Shown here piece by piece: positions 24,363-33,069 of a stretch of DNA of 64,000 nt. Source of the stretch: Candidatus Thiodictyon syntrophicum. Its GTDB lineage: Bacteria > Pseudomonadota > Gammaproteobacteria > Chromatiales > Chromatiaceae. The position numbers were made by a program, and so were the translations under genes. Under the pieces are notes generated by a model, which was not told the origin of the DNA, did not search any database, and saw nothing but the letters and a program-made list of their open reading frames with translations. Within the stretch, counting starts at the first letter, position 1. Every line of letters begins with the position of its first letter. The stretch is taken from assembly GCF_002813775.1 (NCBI RefSeq), contig NZ_CP020370.1, forward strand, positions 2,381,501-2,445,500, written 5' to 3'.

Positions 24363-24450
24363 GGATAAGGGGCCAGGCTCGAATATAATTCCGCTACGCT
24401 AACAGCTCGGCTCTTGGCCGGAAAAGGATTCGAGCCTGGCCCCTTTACCC
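24363..24450. repeat. Inverted pair of TTCGAGCCTGGCCCC repeats
   Basis: A minus-strand copy (24363-24384, GGATAAGGGGCCAGGCTCGAA) faces a plus-strand copy (24429-24450, TTCGAGCCTGGCCCCTTTAC). The pair could form a large stem. The plus-strand copy and a third at 25244-25265 bracket the TA genes as direct repeats. The remaining part of the 24283-24709 gap, from 24451 on, shows no convincing gene: short frames such as 24482-24679 have no recognisable domain. Confidence 0.75.
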
Positions 24451-24709
24451 ACTCCAACCGAGCGGCGGAAAGAGTCGCGCGGTGCTGGTATCCTTAGGGT
24501 TAGGACGGGCACGGTGTTGCCGTGCCGACCCCGAAAGCGCGGCGGGGCCTTCGCAACTCGCGCAAGCGGTGGAGTTCCGGCTGAGTGCCGCGTTGGGCTT
24601 GGCGGATGCCGCCGGCCAAGAGTCTGGCTCTTACCGTCGCGCAGAAGTATCCGCGCCTGGCACCAGAGCCCGTCCCTAGCACTTTGACGCCAAACTTTAG
24701 GGGTCGATT

Positions 24710-24898
24710 ATGAGCGCAGCCGCCCGTCAATTGCTCCAGTCGTTCGCCGCGCTAGCTGAGGCAGAGCGGCGCGAGGTTCTGTTGGAACTCCTTCGCAGCA
24801 CCCCGGAGACGCCCTACGAGGCCCCGTCCGACCAGGATCTGATACGCGCCGCGGACGACATCTTTCAAGAGATCGATCGACGCGAGACCCCGGCGTGA
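24710..24898 (+). CDS. Antitoxin of a MazF-type toxin-antitoxin pair
   Basis: The protein has 62 residues from ATG 24710. It is helical and acidic at the C-terminus (SDQDLIRAADDIFQEIDRRE), like small antitoxins with a degradable tail. It has no clear DNA-binding motif; the N-terminal half (LLQSFAALAEAERREVLLEL) resembles short addiction-module antidotes. Its TGA overlaps the toxin GTG by 4 bases (24895-24898), the usual coupled order. It should bind and neutralise the toxin encoded next. A nearly identical but truncated copy lies at 18037-18175. Confidence 0.8.
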   Translation: MSAAARQLLQSFAALAEAERREVLLELLRSTPETPYEAPSDQDLIRAADDIFQEIDRRETPA

Positions 24899-25218
24899 CA
24901 GCCGCCTGCCGCGGCGAGGTCTGGTTGGTCGATCTTGGCCTCGCGGCCAAGATCCGCCCCTGTCTGGTGATGAGTGTGCCGACAGAAGACACAGATCGTG
25001 CCCTGGTGACGGTCGTCCCCCACACGACGGCGCTGCGGGGATCGCGATTCGAGGTAACAGTCTCGGCCCGCTATCTGAAGGTCGGCGGCTTCGATGCGCA
25101 GGGTATCGTCACCATACCGGCCGTGAGGCTCATTCGTCGACTTGGCGTGCTCTCTGCCGCACAGATGAGGTCGGTAGAGGCGGGACTGTGCTTGTGGTTG
25201 GGCATTGGATTCGTTTAG
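24895..25218 (+). CDS. MazF/PemK-type toxin (endoribonuclease family)
   Basis: The protein has 107 residues. It starts with CRGEVWLVDLG and continues KIRPCLVMSV, the PemK/MazF beta-barrel opening (G.VWLVDL...RP.LV.S). It goes on with ALVTVVPHTTALRGSRFEV and ends with LGVLSAAQMRSVEAGLCLWL. Family members cleave mRNA at short sites. The start overlaps the antitoxin stop. The family assignment is firm from these patterns. The target sequence cannot be told. An internally deleted paralog is at 18175-18252. Confidence 0.85.
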   Translation: MTAACRGEVWLVDLGLAAKIRPCLVMSVPTEDTDRALVTVVPHTTALRGSRFEVTVSARYLKVGGFDAQGIVTIPAVRLIRRLGVLSAAQMRSVEAGLCLWLGIGFV

Positions 25219-25243
25219 CAAGAACACGCCGTAGCGGATAAGT

Positions 25244-25265
25244 ATTCGAGCCTGGCCCCTTTACC
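25244..25265. repeat. TTCGAGCCTGGCCCCTT repeat, right flank of the TA module
   Basis: TTCGAGCCTGGCCCCTTTAC matches 24429-24450 in direct orientation and is preceded by CGTAGCGGATAAG, exactly as at 18266-18278 beside the TA remnant. The TA genes and this repeat therefore appear to have been copied as one unit. Confidence 0.75.
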
Positions 25266-25317
25266 CGCGGACAAGGCCGAAATGACCGGGCACTAAAACG
25301 CGCTGCGGCGCTAGCCG

Positions 25318-26118
25318 TCAGCCCGCGGCGTCGGGGTCGATGCCCAGGGCGCGCAGGCGCTCGGCAAGCTGCTCGGCGCGGGCGCGTTCCTGCTCGGCGC
25401 AGATGCGTTCCTGCTCGGCACGGGCATCCGCCTGCGCGGCACGGGCATCCGCCTGCGCGGCACGTACATCCGCCAGCTCGGCGCGGGCGCGTTCCTGTGC
25501 GGCGCGCGCATCGGCCTCCCGCGCCTGCGCCTCGGCCTGCCGGGCACCACGGGCCAGTTCGACCGGGCTCAGGAACGGCCGGCCGGTCGGGTCGAAGATC
25601 TCCAGGGTCTCGGCGCGCAGGGCAAAGCGGATACCGAGCCGGGGGCTGGTCCAGCCGTTGACGTAGGTCACGGGGGCGAGCCGCCCGTCCTGGCGCAGCC
25701 AGACCTCCAGACGGTTGCGCTCGGGGTCGTAGAGGTAATACTCAAGCGCACCGTGGGTGTCGTAGAACTCCAGCTTGTCCTTGAGTTCCTTGGGCCCGTT
25801 CGAGGGCGACTGGACCTCGAAGACCACCTGGGGGGCGATGCCGCCCTCCTCCCACTGTTTGTAGGACCCGCGTGGGCCCTTGGGCCGGCCGAAGACCACC
25901 ATGGCGTCCGGGGCCATGGGGTTGGCGAGACGCCGGTCCTGGACCGGGTACCAGAAGAGGTCACCGGCGACGAAGACCTCCGGGCGGTCGGCGAAGAGGA
26001 TCTCCAGGTTCTCCTTGATCTTCACGATCCAGTCGAATTGCAGCGTATTCTCCGCCATCGGGGCTCCGTCGCTGTCGGGATAAGGGTCGGCGGGGTCGAA
26101 ACGGGGCACTGGGTTCAT
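25318..26118 (-). CDS. Uma2-family putative endonuclease with long coiled-coil tail
   Basis: The protein has 266 residues from ATG 26118. The core (about 15-185) has the DUF820/Uma2 pattern: VFVAGDLFWYPV, MAPDAMVVFGRPKG, PQVVFEVQSPSNGPKELKDK and YYLYDPERNRLEVW. The E-V-Q/K and upstream Asp belong to a PD-(D/E)XK-like nuclease fold. The last 75 residues are a repetitive Ala/Arg/Glu/Asp coil built from units like RAAQADA. Such genes occur in many copies in cyanobacteria and purple sulfur bacteria and their biological role is unknown. It ends near the TA module and is divergent from the VOC region. Confidence 0.85.
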   Translation of the reverse strand: MNPVPRFDPADPYPDSDGAPMAENTLQFDWIVKIKENLEILFADRPEVFVAGDLFWYPVQDRRLANPMAPDAMVVFGRPKGPRGSYKQWEEGGIAPQVVFEVQSPSNGPKELKDKLEFYDTHGALEYYLYDPERNRLEVWLRQDGRLAPVTYVNGWTSPRLGIRFALRAETLEIFDPTGRPFLSPVELARGARQAEAQAREADARAAQERARAELADVRAAQADARAAQADARAEQERICAEQERARAEQLAERLRALGIDPDAAG

Positions 26119-26229
26119 GGTGCTGGCTCCGGGCCGGGGGGCGCTGGGTCGGTCTGACTCGCTGCTAAGAATAGCAGCGGCAAGGGGGGACCGACACCGG
26201 GGGAATGGCGGGGACAGTAGACCTGACTC

Positions 26230-26460
26230 GTGGCGTCCTTCCGGTTCATCGACCGCGACACGATGCTCAGGGCGATGGGCATCAGCGAGCGCACCCTGCA
26301 GCGGGCCAAGCTCGCGTACCGGCCGCTCGACAGCAACGCCAGCGACCGCTCGCCGCGGCTGGCCGCGGTCGCCGAGCAGGCGATCGAGGTCCTGGGCTCG
26401 CAGGAGGCCGCCGAACGCTGGCTGGCGGCCCCGGCCGTGGGACTGGAGCGGTCAATGGTG
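26230..26460 (+). pseudogene. Fossil of a Xre/MbcA-ParS-type antitoxin
   Basis: From GTG 26230 the frame reads MLRAMGISERTLQRAKLAYR, then SPRLAAVAEQAIEVLGSQEA and AERWLAAPAVGLE. This is the HTH-to-MbcA/ParS junction of RES-Xre antitoxins (ISERTL.R.K ... A..VFG....A..WL..P..AL). The N-terminal HTH start and the C-terminal PLDLL part are missing. The frame happens to stay open into the following VOC gene, giving a single ORF 26230-26901. I treat the two as separate: the VOC part has its own start and ribosome site. No RES toxin gene is nearby. Confidence 0.6.
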
Positions 26461-26508
26461 CTAGCATTCAGTCAAGCCCCTAACCGGCGCCACGCCGCGG
26501 AGGACCCG

Positions 26509-26901
26509 ATGTCGCTGATCTGCGAACTCCATCATGCCAGCCTGATCGTGGCGGACACCGCCCGCTCACTGGCCTTTTACCATGACGTGCTGGGCCTTTC
26601 CAGCGATACCGGGCGCCCGGATTTGGGATTTCCCGGGGCCTGGCTCCAGGTCGGTCGGGGCCAGATCCATCTGCTGGAGTTGCCCAACCCCGACCCGACC
26701 GAGGGACGGCCCGCGCACGGCGGCCGGGATCGTCACGTCGCGCTGACGGTGCCTGACCTGGGGCCTGTGCTGGCGTGTCTCAGCGCCGCCGGGATTCCCT
26801 GCACCACCAGCCGCTCCGGCCGCCGGGCGCTGTTCTGCCGTGACCCGGACGGCAATGCACTGGAATTCATCGAGTCGCGGGTGTCGCCCGATGACGCATG
26901 A
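26509..26901 (+). CDS. VOC (glyoxalase/bleomycin-resistance) family protein
   Basis: The protein has 130 residues from ATG 26509 with GCGGAGGA just upstream. It shows two beta-alpha-beta-beta-beta halves: [46 protein letters not shown], then [11 protein letters not shown] and [14 protein letters not shown]. Metal-ligand candidates are the His in LHHASL, a Glu in HLLELP, the His in DRHVAL and the Glu in ALEFIE, the usual 2-His-2-Glu set. The substrate is unknown. Its 3' end overlaps the convergent pgi gene by 35 bases. In frame it is open to the upstream antitoxin fossil, so a longer product is theoretically possible. Confidence 0.85.
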   Translation: MSLICELHHASLIVADTARSLAFYHDVLGLSSDTGRPDLGFPGAWLQVGRGQIHLLELPNPDPTEGRPAHGGRDRHVALTVPDLGPVLACLSAAGIPCTTSRSGRRALFCRDPDGNALEFIESRVSPDDA

Positions 26902-28525
26902 AATACTCCAACAGCGCTGTGGTGGAGCCGTCATGCGCAGGGCCGACCTGGCCCTCATTGAGTTCCTTGAGGATGACGCCGGCGAGCTGTTTGCCGAGTT
27001 CCACGCCCCACTGATCGAATGAGTTGACCTCCCACAGCACGCCCTGGGTGAAGATGCGGTGCTCATATAGGGCGATCAGCGCGCCCAGGGTGTGGGGGGT
27101 GAGGCGCTCCATAAGGATGCTGTTGGTGGGGCGGTTGCCGGGGAAGGTGCGGTGGCTGGCGAGGAAGTGGGCACGCTCCGCGGGCATCCCGGCGGCGAGC
27201 ATTTCGGCCAGGGCCTCGTCGAAGCTGCGACCGCGCATCAGGGCCTCGGTCTGGGCGAAATAATTGGCCATGAACTTCAGATGGTGGTCGCCCAGTTCAT
27301 TCTGGCTGTGGATGGCCCCGATGAAGTCCGCCGGGATCATCTGGGTGCCCTGGTGGATGAGCTGGTAGAAGGCGTGCTGGCCGTCGGTGCCGGGTTCGCC
27401 CCAGACCACGGGGCCGGTGCTGTAGTCCACCGCGGCGCCGTCGCGGGTAACGCGCTTGCCGTTGCTCTCCATGTCGCCCTGTTGCAGATAGGCGGGCAGG
27501 AAACGCAGATACTGGTCATAGGGCAGCACCGCATGGGTGCGGGCGCCCGCGAAGTTGGCGTACCAGACGCCGATGAGTCCCAGGACGGCGGGGATGTTCT
27601 CGGTGAGGTCCGCGTTGCTGAAGTGCTCGTCCATGGCGTGGGCGCCTTCCAGCAGTTCCACGAAGCGCTCGAAACCGATGGCCAGCGCGATCGGCAGGCC
27701 GATGGCCGACCACAATGAGTAGCGCCCGCCCACCCAGTCCCAGAAGCCGAACATATTGGCCGTGTCGATGCCGAACGCGGCGACCTTCTCCGCATTGGTG
27801 GAGACGGCGACAAAGTGCCGGGCCACCGCCGCCGGGTCCCCGAGCGCGGTCAGGGTCCAGGCGCGCGCGCTCTCGGCGTTGGTCATGGTCTCCTGGGTGG
27901 TGAAGGTCTTGGAGGCGACCACGAAGAGGGTGGTGGCGGGGTCCAGGCCGCGCAGCGTCTCGACCAGATGGGTGCCATCGACGTTGGAGACGAAATGTAC
28001 AGTCAGGTCATCGCTGAGATAGGGTCCCAGGGCGGCGCAGACCATCTTGGGTCCCAGGTTGGAACCGCCGATGCCGATGTTGACCACGTCGGTGATGGCG
28101 CGCCCGGTATGGCCCTTCCACTCGCCCGCGCGGACCTGGCCGACGAAGGTCGCCACCTGCGCCAGGACCTCATTGATGCCGGGCATCACGTCCTGGCCAT
28201 CGACATAGATCGGGTGATTGGAGCGGTTGCGCAGGGCCACATGGAGTACGGCGCGCTGCTCGGTGTTGTTGATCTGGTCGCCGGCGAACATGCGCCTGGT
28301 CCAGCCCTGGAGGTCCACCGCCCGGGCCAGGTCGAACAGCAGCGCGAGCGTCTCGTGGGTGATCAGGTTCTTGGAATAGTCCACCATGAGCCCGCCCGCC
28401 GACAGGGTCATGGCCTGGGCGCGCTGGGGGTCTGCGGCGAACAGGTCGCTCATGCGCGTGTCCTTGAGCTGCTGCCAATGCCGCTCCAGGGCCTGCCATT
28501 GGGGGGTCTGAGTGACGAGCGCCAT
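26867..28525 (-). CDS. pgi: Glucose-6-phosphate isomerase
   Basis: The protein has 552 residues, the usual length of bacterial Pgi, from ATG 28525. Family signatures are complete: [54 protein letters not shown] (signature 1), [13 protein letters not shown] and [15 protein letters not shown] (signature 2). It interconverts glucose-6-phosphate and fructose-6-phosphate in the cytoplasm, linking glycolysis/gluconeogenesis with storage glucan and pentose phosphate metabolism. It lies downstream of zwf on the same strand with a 10-bp-unit hairpin in the 223-bp gap. Its 3' end overlaps the VOC gene. Confidence 0.97.
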   Translation of the reverse strand: MALVTQTPQWQALERHWQQLKDTRMSDLFAADPQRAQAMTLSAGGLMVDYSKNLITHETLALLFDLARAVDLQGWTRRMFAGDQINNTEQRAVLHVALRNRSNHPIYVDGQDVMPGINEVLAQVATFVGQVRAGEWKGHTGRAITDVVNIGIGGSNLGPKMVCAALGPYLSDDLTVHFVSNVDGTHLVETLRGLDPATTLFVVASKTFTTQETMTNAESARAWTLTALGDPAAVARHFVAVSTNAEKVAAFGIDTANMFGFWDWVGGRYSLWSAIGLPIALAIGFERFVELLEGAHAMDEHFSNADLTENIPAVLGLIGVWYANFAGARTHAVLPYDQYLRFLPAYLQQGDMESNGKRVTRDGAAVDYSTGPVVWGEPGTDGQHAFYQLIHQGTQMIPADFIGAIHSQNELGDHHLKFMANYFAQTEALMRGRSFDEALAEMLAAGMPAERAHFLASHRTFPGNRPTNSILMERLTPHTLGALIALYEHRIFTQGVLWEVNSFDQWGVELGKQLAGVILKELNEGQVGPAHDGSTTALLEYFMRHRATPATR

Positions 28526-28592
28526 TGCGTATTCTCCTGCGGGTGTGATTGAGGTGGTTGAGTTCTTGTGGTTTGTCGAAGAAGATTAATTT

Positions 28593-28742
28593 AGCCGCAA
28601 ATTAACGCAAATTAACGCAAATGAAGATAATGGACCAGGAGTAGCGGTCCGACGTACCCGAACCACCGGCCAGGCGACCAACCTGCCGACACGCTGAATC
28701 AGCATTCTCTCTATTTGCGTCTATTTGCGTTCATTTGCGGCT
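28593..28742. repeat. Hairpin with arms of tandem 10-bp units (ACGCAAATNN)
   Basis: The left arm 28593-28622 contains CCGCAAAT, ACGCAAAT and ACGCAAAT spaced by two bases. The right arm 28713-28742 is its reverse complement (ATTTGCGT, ATTTGCGT, ATTTGCGG). About 90 bases of unrelated sequence lie between. It sits between zwf and pgi. A one-armed copy of the same unit is at 39793-39820 behind ruvX/yqgE. It may terminate zwf transcription, but the modular unit structure is more than a terminator needs. Confidence 0.88.
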
Positions 28743-28748
28743 CAATTC

Positions 28749-30227
28749 TTATTCTTCGTCCAGGCCGTTGCGCCAATGCTGGTCTTCCCGGTCGAACAGG
28801 CGGTTGGCCTCGCCCGGTCCCCAGGTGCCGGCCGGATAGGTCGGGATGAAGTCGCGCTCCGTGGCCCACAGCTTGAGCACCGGGTCGACCACCTGCCAGG
28901 CCCAGTTGATCTCGTCGGAGCGCAGGAAATGGGTGTGGTCCCCGGCGATGACGTCCAGGATCAGCCCCTCATATGCCTCGTTGTGTTCCGCCGACAGGGT
29001 GCAGGTGCTGGCGTCCATGCGCTCGGTCTGGGCGCGCATCTCCAGCCCCGGCTGCTTGACCTGGATCTCGAAGCGCATGCATTCGTGGGGCTGGAGATTG
29101 AGCAGGATCCAGTTGGGCCGGATCTGTTCGATTGCGGTGTGCTGGAACAACTGCTGGGGCGGGTGCTTGAAGCGGATGGCGATCAGTGAGTTGGTGCGCC
29201 CCAGGCGCTTGCCGGTACGGATGAAGAAGGGGACGTTGCGCCAGCGCCAGTTGTCGATATAGAGCTTGAGCGCGGCATAGGTCTCGGTGGTGCTGTGGTG
29301 GGCGACCCCGGTCTCGTCCAGGTAGCCCGGCACCGGGCCCGCCTGATCGCGCCCCGCGACATACTGGGCGCGGCAGGCCTGGGCGTGGACGGCGGCGCGC
29401 GGGATCGCGCGGATCGAGCGCAGGACCTTGACCTTCTCATCGCGCAAGGCCTCGGCGTCGAGCGACGGCGGGGGTTCCATGGCGATCAGCGTCAGCAGTT
29501 GCAGCAGGTGGCTCTGGATCATGTCGCGCAGGGCCCCGACGCCGTCGTAGAAGCCGCCGCGTTCCTCGATCCCGCGCGTCTCGGCGTGGGTGATCTGCAC
29601 ATGGTCGATGTAGTTGCGGTTCCACAGGGGTTCGAGCAGCAGGTTCGCGAACCGGAAGACCAGGATGTTCTGGACCGTGTTCTTGCCCAGATAGTGGTCG
29701 ATGCGGTAGATCTGATCCTCGGTGAAATAGCGGTGCAGGCGCCGATCCAGTGCCTGGGCACTCTCCAGGTCGAAGCCGAAGGGTTTCTCCACCACCAGGC
29801 GTGACCAGCCGTCCGTCTCGGCCTGGAGCCCCAGCGCGTGCAACTGCTCCGCCGCGGCGGCATAGTGCAGCGGTGCCAGCGAGAGATAGAAGACCCGGTT
29901 GGTCGGGAACTGATCGTCCTCGCGCAGGCGCCTCGCCAGCTCGTTGCAGCCATCCGGTGCCTCCAGGTCGCCGGCGACGAAGTGCAGCCGCTCCTGAAGC
30001 CGCGTCAGCACCGACGGATCGGGCGCGCCGACCACGCGCGCGGCCAGGATGCCCTGGACCTCGGCCCGCCACTGGGCGTCCGACCAGGGGCGGCGCCCGA
30101 AGCCCAGGATGCGCGTCTGGGGGTGCAGGTGCCCCCCGGCCTCCAGGTGGTAGAGGGCCGGCAGCAGCTTGTAGTGGGCCAGGTTTCCCGTGGCCCCGAA
30201 GATCACGATGGTGCAGGGTTCGAGCAT
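28749..30227 (-). CDS. zwf: Glucose-6-phosphate 1-dehydrogenase
   Basis: The start is ATG 30227 ([20 protein letters not shown]). The longer frame from 30296 reads through the divergent promoter region and is rejected. It has 492 residues. The coenzyme motif GATGNLA is at the N-terminus and the active-site signature [13 protein letters not shown] near residue 175. It oxidises glucose-6-phosphate to 6-phosphogluconolactone with NAD(P)+, supplying NADPH. GATGNLA instead of the common GASGDLA is seen in part of the family. It is divergent from glgA across a 135-bp region with a perfect inverted repeat, and upstream of pgi. Confidence 0.96.
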   Translation of the reverse strand: MLEPCTIVIFGATGNLAHYKLLPALYHLEAGGHLHPQTRILGFGRRPWSDAQWRAEVQGILAARVVGAPDPSVLTRLQERLHFVAGDLEAPDGCNELARRLREDDQFPTNRVFYLSLAPLHYAAAAEQLHALGLQAETDGWSRLVVEKPFGFDLESAQALDRRLHRYFTEDQIYRIDHYLGKNTVQNILVFRFANLLLEPLWNRNYIDHVQITHAETRGIEERGGFYDGVGALRDMIQSHLLQLLTLIAMEPPPSLDAEALRDEKVKVLRSIRAIPRAAVHAQACRAQYVAGRDQAGPVPGYLDETGVAHHSTTETYAALKLYIDNWRWRNVPFFIRTGKRLGRTNSLIAIRFKHPPQQLFQHTAIEQIRPNWILLNLQPHECMRFEIQVKQPGLEMRAQTERMDASTCTLSAEHNEAYEGLILDVIAGDHTHFLRSDEINWAWQVVDPVLKLWATERDFIPTYPAGTWGPGEANRLFDREDQHWRNGLDEE

Positions 30228-30262
30228 CACGGGCGCCCCTCGGTAAGCGAAAAAATGTGCTA

Positions 30263-30291
30263 ACGTGACGGCCGTAAAAAAGCCGTCACGT
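30263..30291. promoter_or_regulatory. Perfect 10-bp inverted repeat in the zwf-glgA divergent region
   Basis: ACGTGACGGC (30263-30272) and GCCGTCACGT (30282-30291) are separated by CGTAAAAAA. It lies 36 bases upstream of zwf and about 72 upstream of glgA. Position and symmetry suit an operator shared by the two genes. A hairpin in the zwf leader is the alternative. The regulator is unknown. Confidence 0.5.
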
Positions 30292-30362
30292 CGCACCGCG
30301 GGTGACGATGTTAATCCATATCCAAGGGCGCCGGGGCGTCCTCTCGCCTACAGGGTCTCGCC

Positions 30363-31898
30363 ATGGAGCAAACACAGTACCGCTACCCGAGCCCGGACGG
30401 ACTGCGCATCCTGATGGCCAGCAGCGAGGCGCATCCGCTGATCAAGACCGGCGGTCTGGCCGACGTGGCCGCCAGCCTGCCGGCGGCCCTGCGCGAGCTC
30501 GGCCACGACGCGCGCCTGATCATCCCCGCCTACCCGCGCGCCGCCCGCCAACTGCGCGAGCCCAAGACCCTGTGCGAGATCAAGGTGCCCGGTTCGCGCG
30601 CCAATGTCCGCATCCTGGGCGGCAGTCTGCCCGAGCACGACCTGCCGGTCTATCTGGTCGACGCCCCCGAGCACTTCGCGCGCGAGGGCAACCCCTACAC
30701 GGACCTGTCCGGGCGCGACTGGGGAGACAACGCGGAGCGTTTCCTGCTCTTCTCCCGGGTCGTAGCCCAGTTCGCCCAAGGCTTGCCGGCCCTGGGCTGG
30801 CGGCCCGATGTGCTGCACGGCAACGACTGGCAGACCGGGCTCGCCCCGGCCCTGATGCACGGTGAGGCGGCGCGCCCGGCGACCGTCTTCACCATCCACA
30901 ATCTCGCCTATCAGGGGCTCTTCGACCGCGCCACCTTCGACCGCATCGGCCTGCCGACCTCGCTGTGGGGCCTGGTCGGGCTGGAGTTCCATCAGCGCAT
31001 GTCCTTTATCAAGGGCGGCATCGTCTTCTCGGACCGGGTCAACACCGTCAGCCCCACCTACGCGGAGGAGGTGCGCACGGCGGCCCGCGGCTGCGGCCTG
31101 GACGGCCTGCTGCGCCAGATCGGGACGCGCTTCTCCGGCATCTTAAACGGCATCGATTACCGTGAATGGGACCCCTCCACCGATACCCTGATCCTCCAGG
31201 CCTACGACCCCGGCAGCTTCGGGCTCAAGGCGGAGAACAAGCTGGACCTGCAGCGCGAGTTCGGGCTCACCCGCAACGAGGGCGCCTTCCTGCTCGGGTA
31301 TGTCGGGCGTCTCGTCGAGCAGAAGGGGATGGACCTGATCCTCACCATCCTGCCCGGCCTGCTCAAGGACCCGGACGTCCAAGTGGTCATCCAGGCCTCG
31401 GGCGAGCGCGCCCTGGAGCAGGCCCTGCAGACGCTCGCCGCCGCGCACCCGCGCCAGGTCGGCGTCTCCTTCGGTTACGACGAGGTCCGCGCCCACCGTA
31501 TCGAGGCCGGCTGCGACAGCTTCCTGATGCCGTCGCGCTTCGAGCCCTGTGGCCTCAACCAGCTCTACAGCCTGCGCTACGGCACCCCGCCCATCGTCCA
31601 CCGCACCGGCGGACTGGCGGACACCGTGGTCAACGCCACTACCGGCACCCTGGCCGACGGCAGCGCCACCGGCTTCCTGTTCGACGCCCCCACCGCGGAC
31701 TCGCTCTGGCACGCCGTCGCGCAGGCCCTGGCCCTCTACCGCGGCAACCCCGACGGCTGGCGCCGGCTCGCGACCGCCGGCATGGTACGCGACTTCAGTT
31801 GGGAGGCCAGCGCGCGCTCCTACCTGCAACTCTACGGCGAGGCGATGGCCGAGCGGCACCTGGCGGGTACTCAGGCGACGGAGCCGGCGGCGGCTTGA
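30363..31898 (+). CDS. glgA: Glycogen synthase (ADP-glucose type, GT5)
   Basis: The protein has 511 residues from ATG 30363. ASSEAHPLIKTGGLADVAAS near the N-terminus is the GT5 ADP-glucose site (KTGGLAD). LHGNDWQTG, FTIHNLAYQG, GRLVEQKGMDL and MPSRFEPCGLNQLYSLRYGT complete the glycogen synthase pattern. It transfers glucose from ADP-glucose to alpha-1,4-glucan. No glgB or glgC is adjacent. It is divergent from zwf, sharing the inverted repeat, so storage and oxidation of glucose-6-phosphate may be co-regulated. Confidence 0.96.
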   Translation: MEQTQYRYPSPDGLRILMASSEAHPLIKTGGLADVAASLPAALRELGHDARLIIPAYPRAARQLREPKTLCEIKVPGSRANVRILGGSLPEHDLPVYLVDAPEHFAREGNPYTDLSGRDWGDNAERFLLFSRVVAQFAQGLPALGWRPDVLHGNDWQTGLAPALMHGEAARPATVFTIHNLAYQGLFDRATFDRIGLPTSLWGLVGLEFHQRMSFIKGGIVFSDRVNTVSPTYAEEVRTAARGCGLDGLLRQIGTRFSGILNGIDYREWDPSTDTLILQAYDPGSFGLKAENKLDLQREFGLTRNEGAFLLGYVGRLVEQKGMDLILTILPGLLKDPDVQVVIQASGERALEQALQTLAAAHPRQVGVSFGYDEVRAHRIEAGCDSFLMPSRFEPCGLNQLYSLRYGTPPIVHRTGGLADTVVNATTGTLADGSATGFLFDAPTADSLWHAVAQALALYRGNPDGWRRLATAGMVRDFSWEASARSYLQLYGEAMAERHLAGTQATEPAAA

Positions 31899-31927
31899 GG
31901 GGGGAGGCGCTGGAGTGGCTCGGAGGT

Positions 31928-32051
31928 GGCCTTGATCATCGTGCCGGCCGCCCCGGGCCGGAGTCCAAGGCTTCAGCCTTGGATGGACAGGACCAAGGCT
32001 GAAGCCTTGGACTCCAGAAGATGGCCGCCGGCCGGAACGATGATCAAGGCC
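31928..32051. mobile_element. MITE, 124 bp, with GGCCTTGATCAT ends
   Basis: The ends GGCCTTGATCATCGTGCCGG and, reversed, GGCCTTGATCATCGTTCCGG match the 22253-24168 insertion sequence. It has no coding capacity. The centre is a long hairpin (AGTCCAAGGCTTCAGCCTTG / CAAGGCTGAAGCCTTGGACT). Flanking 8-mers TCGGAGGT and GCTGAGGT match at 6 of 8, a plausible eroded target duplication. It follows glgA by 29 bases and may also stop its transcript. Confidence 0.82.
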
Positions 32052-32077
32052 GCTGAGGTGATGTTGAGCTTTTGTGT

Positions 32078-32141
32078 TTCTCTGCGTCTTTGCGTGAGTC
32101 CTCTTGAAGAGTCTCACGCAGGGACGCGGAGACGCAGAGAA
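32078..32141. repeat. Imperfect hairpin, CTCTGCGTC unit type
   Basis: The left arm is TTCTCTGCGTCTTTGCGTGA (32078-32098). The right arm is CTCACGCAGGGACGCGGAGA running on to CGCAGAGAA (32113-32141). The right arm has one extra internal unit. The pattern is again repeated TGCGTC/TGCGTG words. It lies between the 124-bp MITE and the nuclease-like gene. Confidence 0.75.
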
Positions 32142-32181
32142 GAAAAACGGTTCTGTCGCTCTCGCCGGTTAGGTCTCGCAG

Positions 32182-32898
32182 ATGCACAAAGCCTCCGCCT
32201 TCAACTTTCTGCGGCAATTCCAGCGCTCTCTGAACAGCGAGTTGCCGGCTGTGACATCACTTCGTTCAAACGTACGCCAAATCGCATCAGCAGCCAAAGG
32301 TAGCGACGGCGCACCACATCTGCGTCGTCCTGAAGAGGCGTTCCTAAATACCTACGTAATTCCCCGGCTATACAAGGACCTTCAATTGCTGTGCGGCTTG
32401 AGTCAAGAGCAGGCACGATCTGCGCTGCTCTCGGAGAACTTCCGACATCTGCCTGAGATGTGTTCTGCCTCGCCAGCCAGAAAGGACCCTCACCCTTTTG
32501 ATAAGACATTTCCTCAGGACCCTGCCAAGGTTATGGCGCAGTGGCAAAGCAAGGAAGCAAATGCACTGCATCGAAGTTGTCCAGACTTTGCAATCCGATT
32601 CCCCTGTCCCTATTCGATAGTATTTGAGGGTAAGTACTTTGAATCCGGCAGTATTGCGAAAGCTGAAGCCGAACTCGTCAGAAATATCTATCAAACATTC
32701 TTTTATCGTGCGCTACCGAAGATTGCAGAAATCAAGCTCCGGCCTGCTTGGGACTATGAGTTTGCATGTCTGCTTGCCTGCGACGCTTCACCGGAAGGTT
32801 TACTAAAACGCGCATGGGACTCACTTGAGCCAGCCGTGCAGGAGGGCTTCTGGAGTGGCGCGAATCTCTATGTCATGATCATCCGAGGCGATCCCTGA
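32182..32898 (+). CDS. Uncharacterised protein with PD-(D/E)XK nuclease-like motif, in a MITE-flanked islet
   Basis: The protein has 238 residues from ATG 32182, with no family I can name. In the middle SCPDFAIRFPCPYSIVFEGK reads as P-D ... (D/E)-X-K (D134, E148, K150), the catalytic pattern of PD-(D/E)XK nucleases, followed by a helix (KAEAELVRNIYQTFFYRAL). The N-terminal 110 residues are mostly helical. Base composition is visibly less GC-rich and codon use more AT-ending than in neighbours, which suggests transfer. It is bracketed by two MITEs with the same ends. No methylase or other partner is present. It could be a restriction-type or mobile-element nuclease, but that is inference. Confidence 0.6.
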   Translation: MHKASAFNFLRQFQRSLNSELPAVTSLRSNVRQIASAAKGSDGAPHLRRPEEAFLNTYVIPRLYKDLQLLCGLSQEQARSALLSENFRHLPEMCSASPARKDPHPFDKTFPQDPAKVMAQWQSKEANALHRSCPDFAIRFPCPYSIVFEGKYFESGSIAKAEAELVRNIYQTFFYRALPKIAEIKLRPAWDYEFACLLACDASPEGLLKRAWDSLEPAVQEGFWSGANLYVMIIRGDP

Positions 32899-33069
32899 CC
32901 GCTCGCGTCGGTAGGTGGGCCTCGATCGTCGTTCGGGCCGGCATCGGCAGGCATGAGGTCTTACGGGGGCGGTCCCGAACCGCACGGCGAGTGCAAGACA
33001 AAGATAGTTAGACAGGATTAACAAGATTTACAAGATGTTATTCGTTTTCAATCTTGTAAATCTTGTTAA

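Noticed and set aside
24482-24679. Short plus-strand ORF before the TA module
   Set aside because: It has no ribosome site, no recognisable domain and a composition like non-coding sequence.
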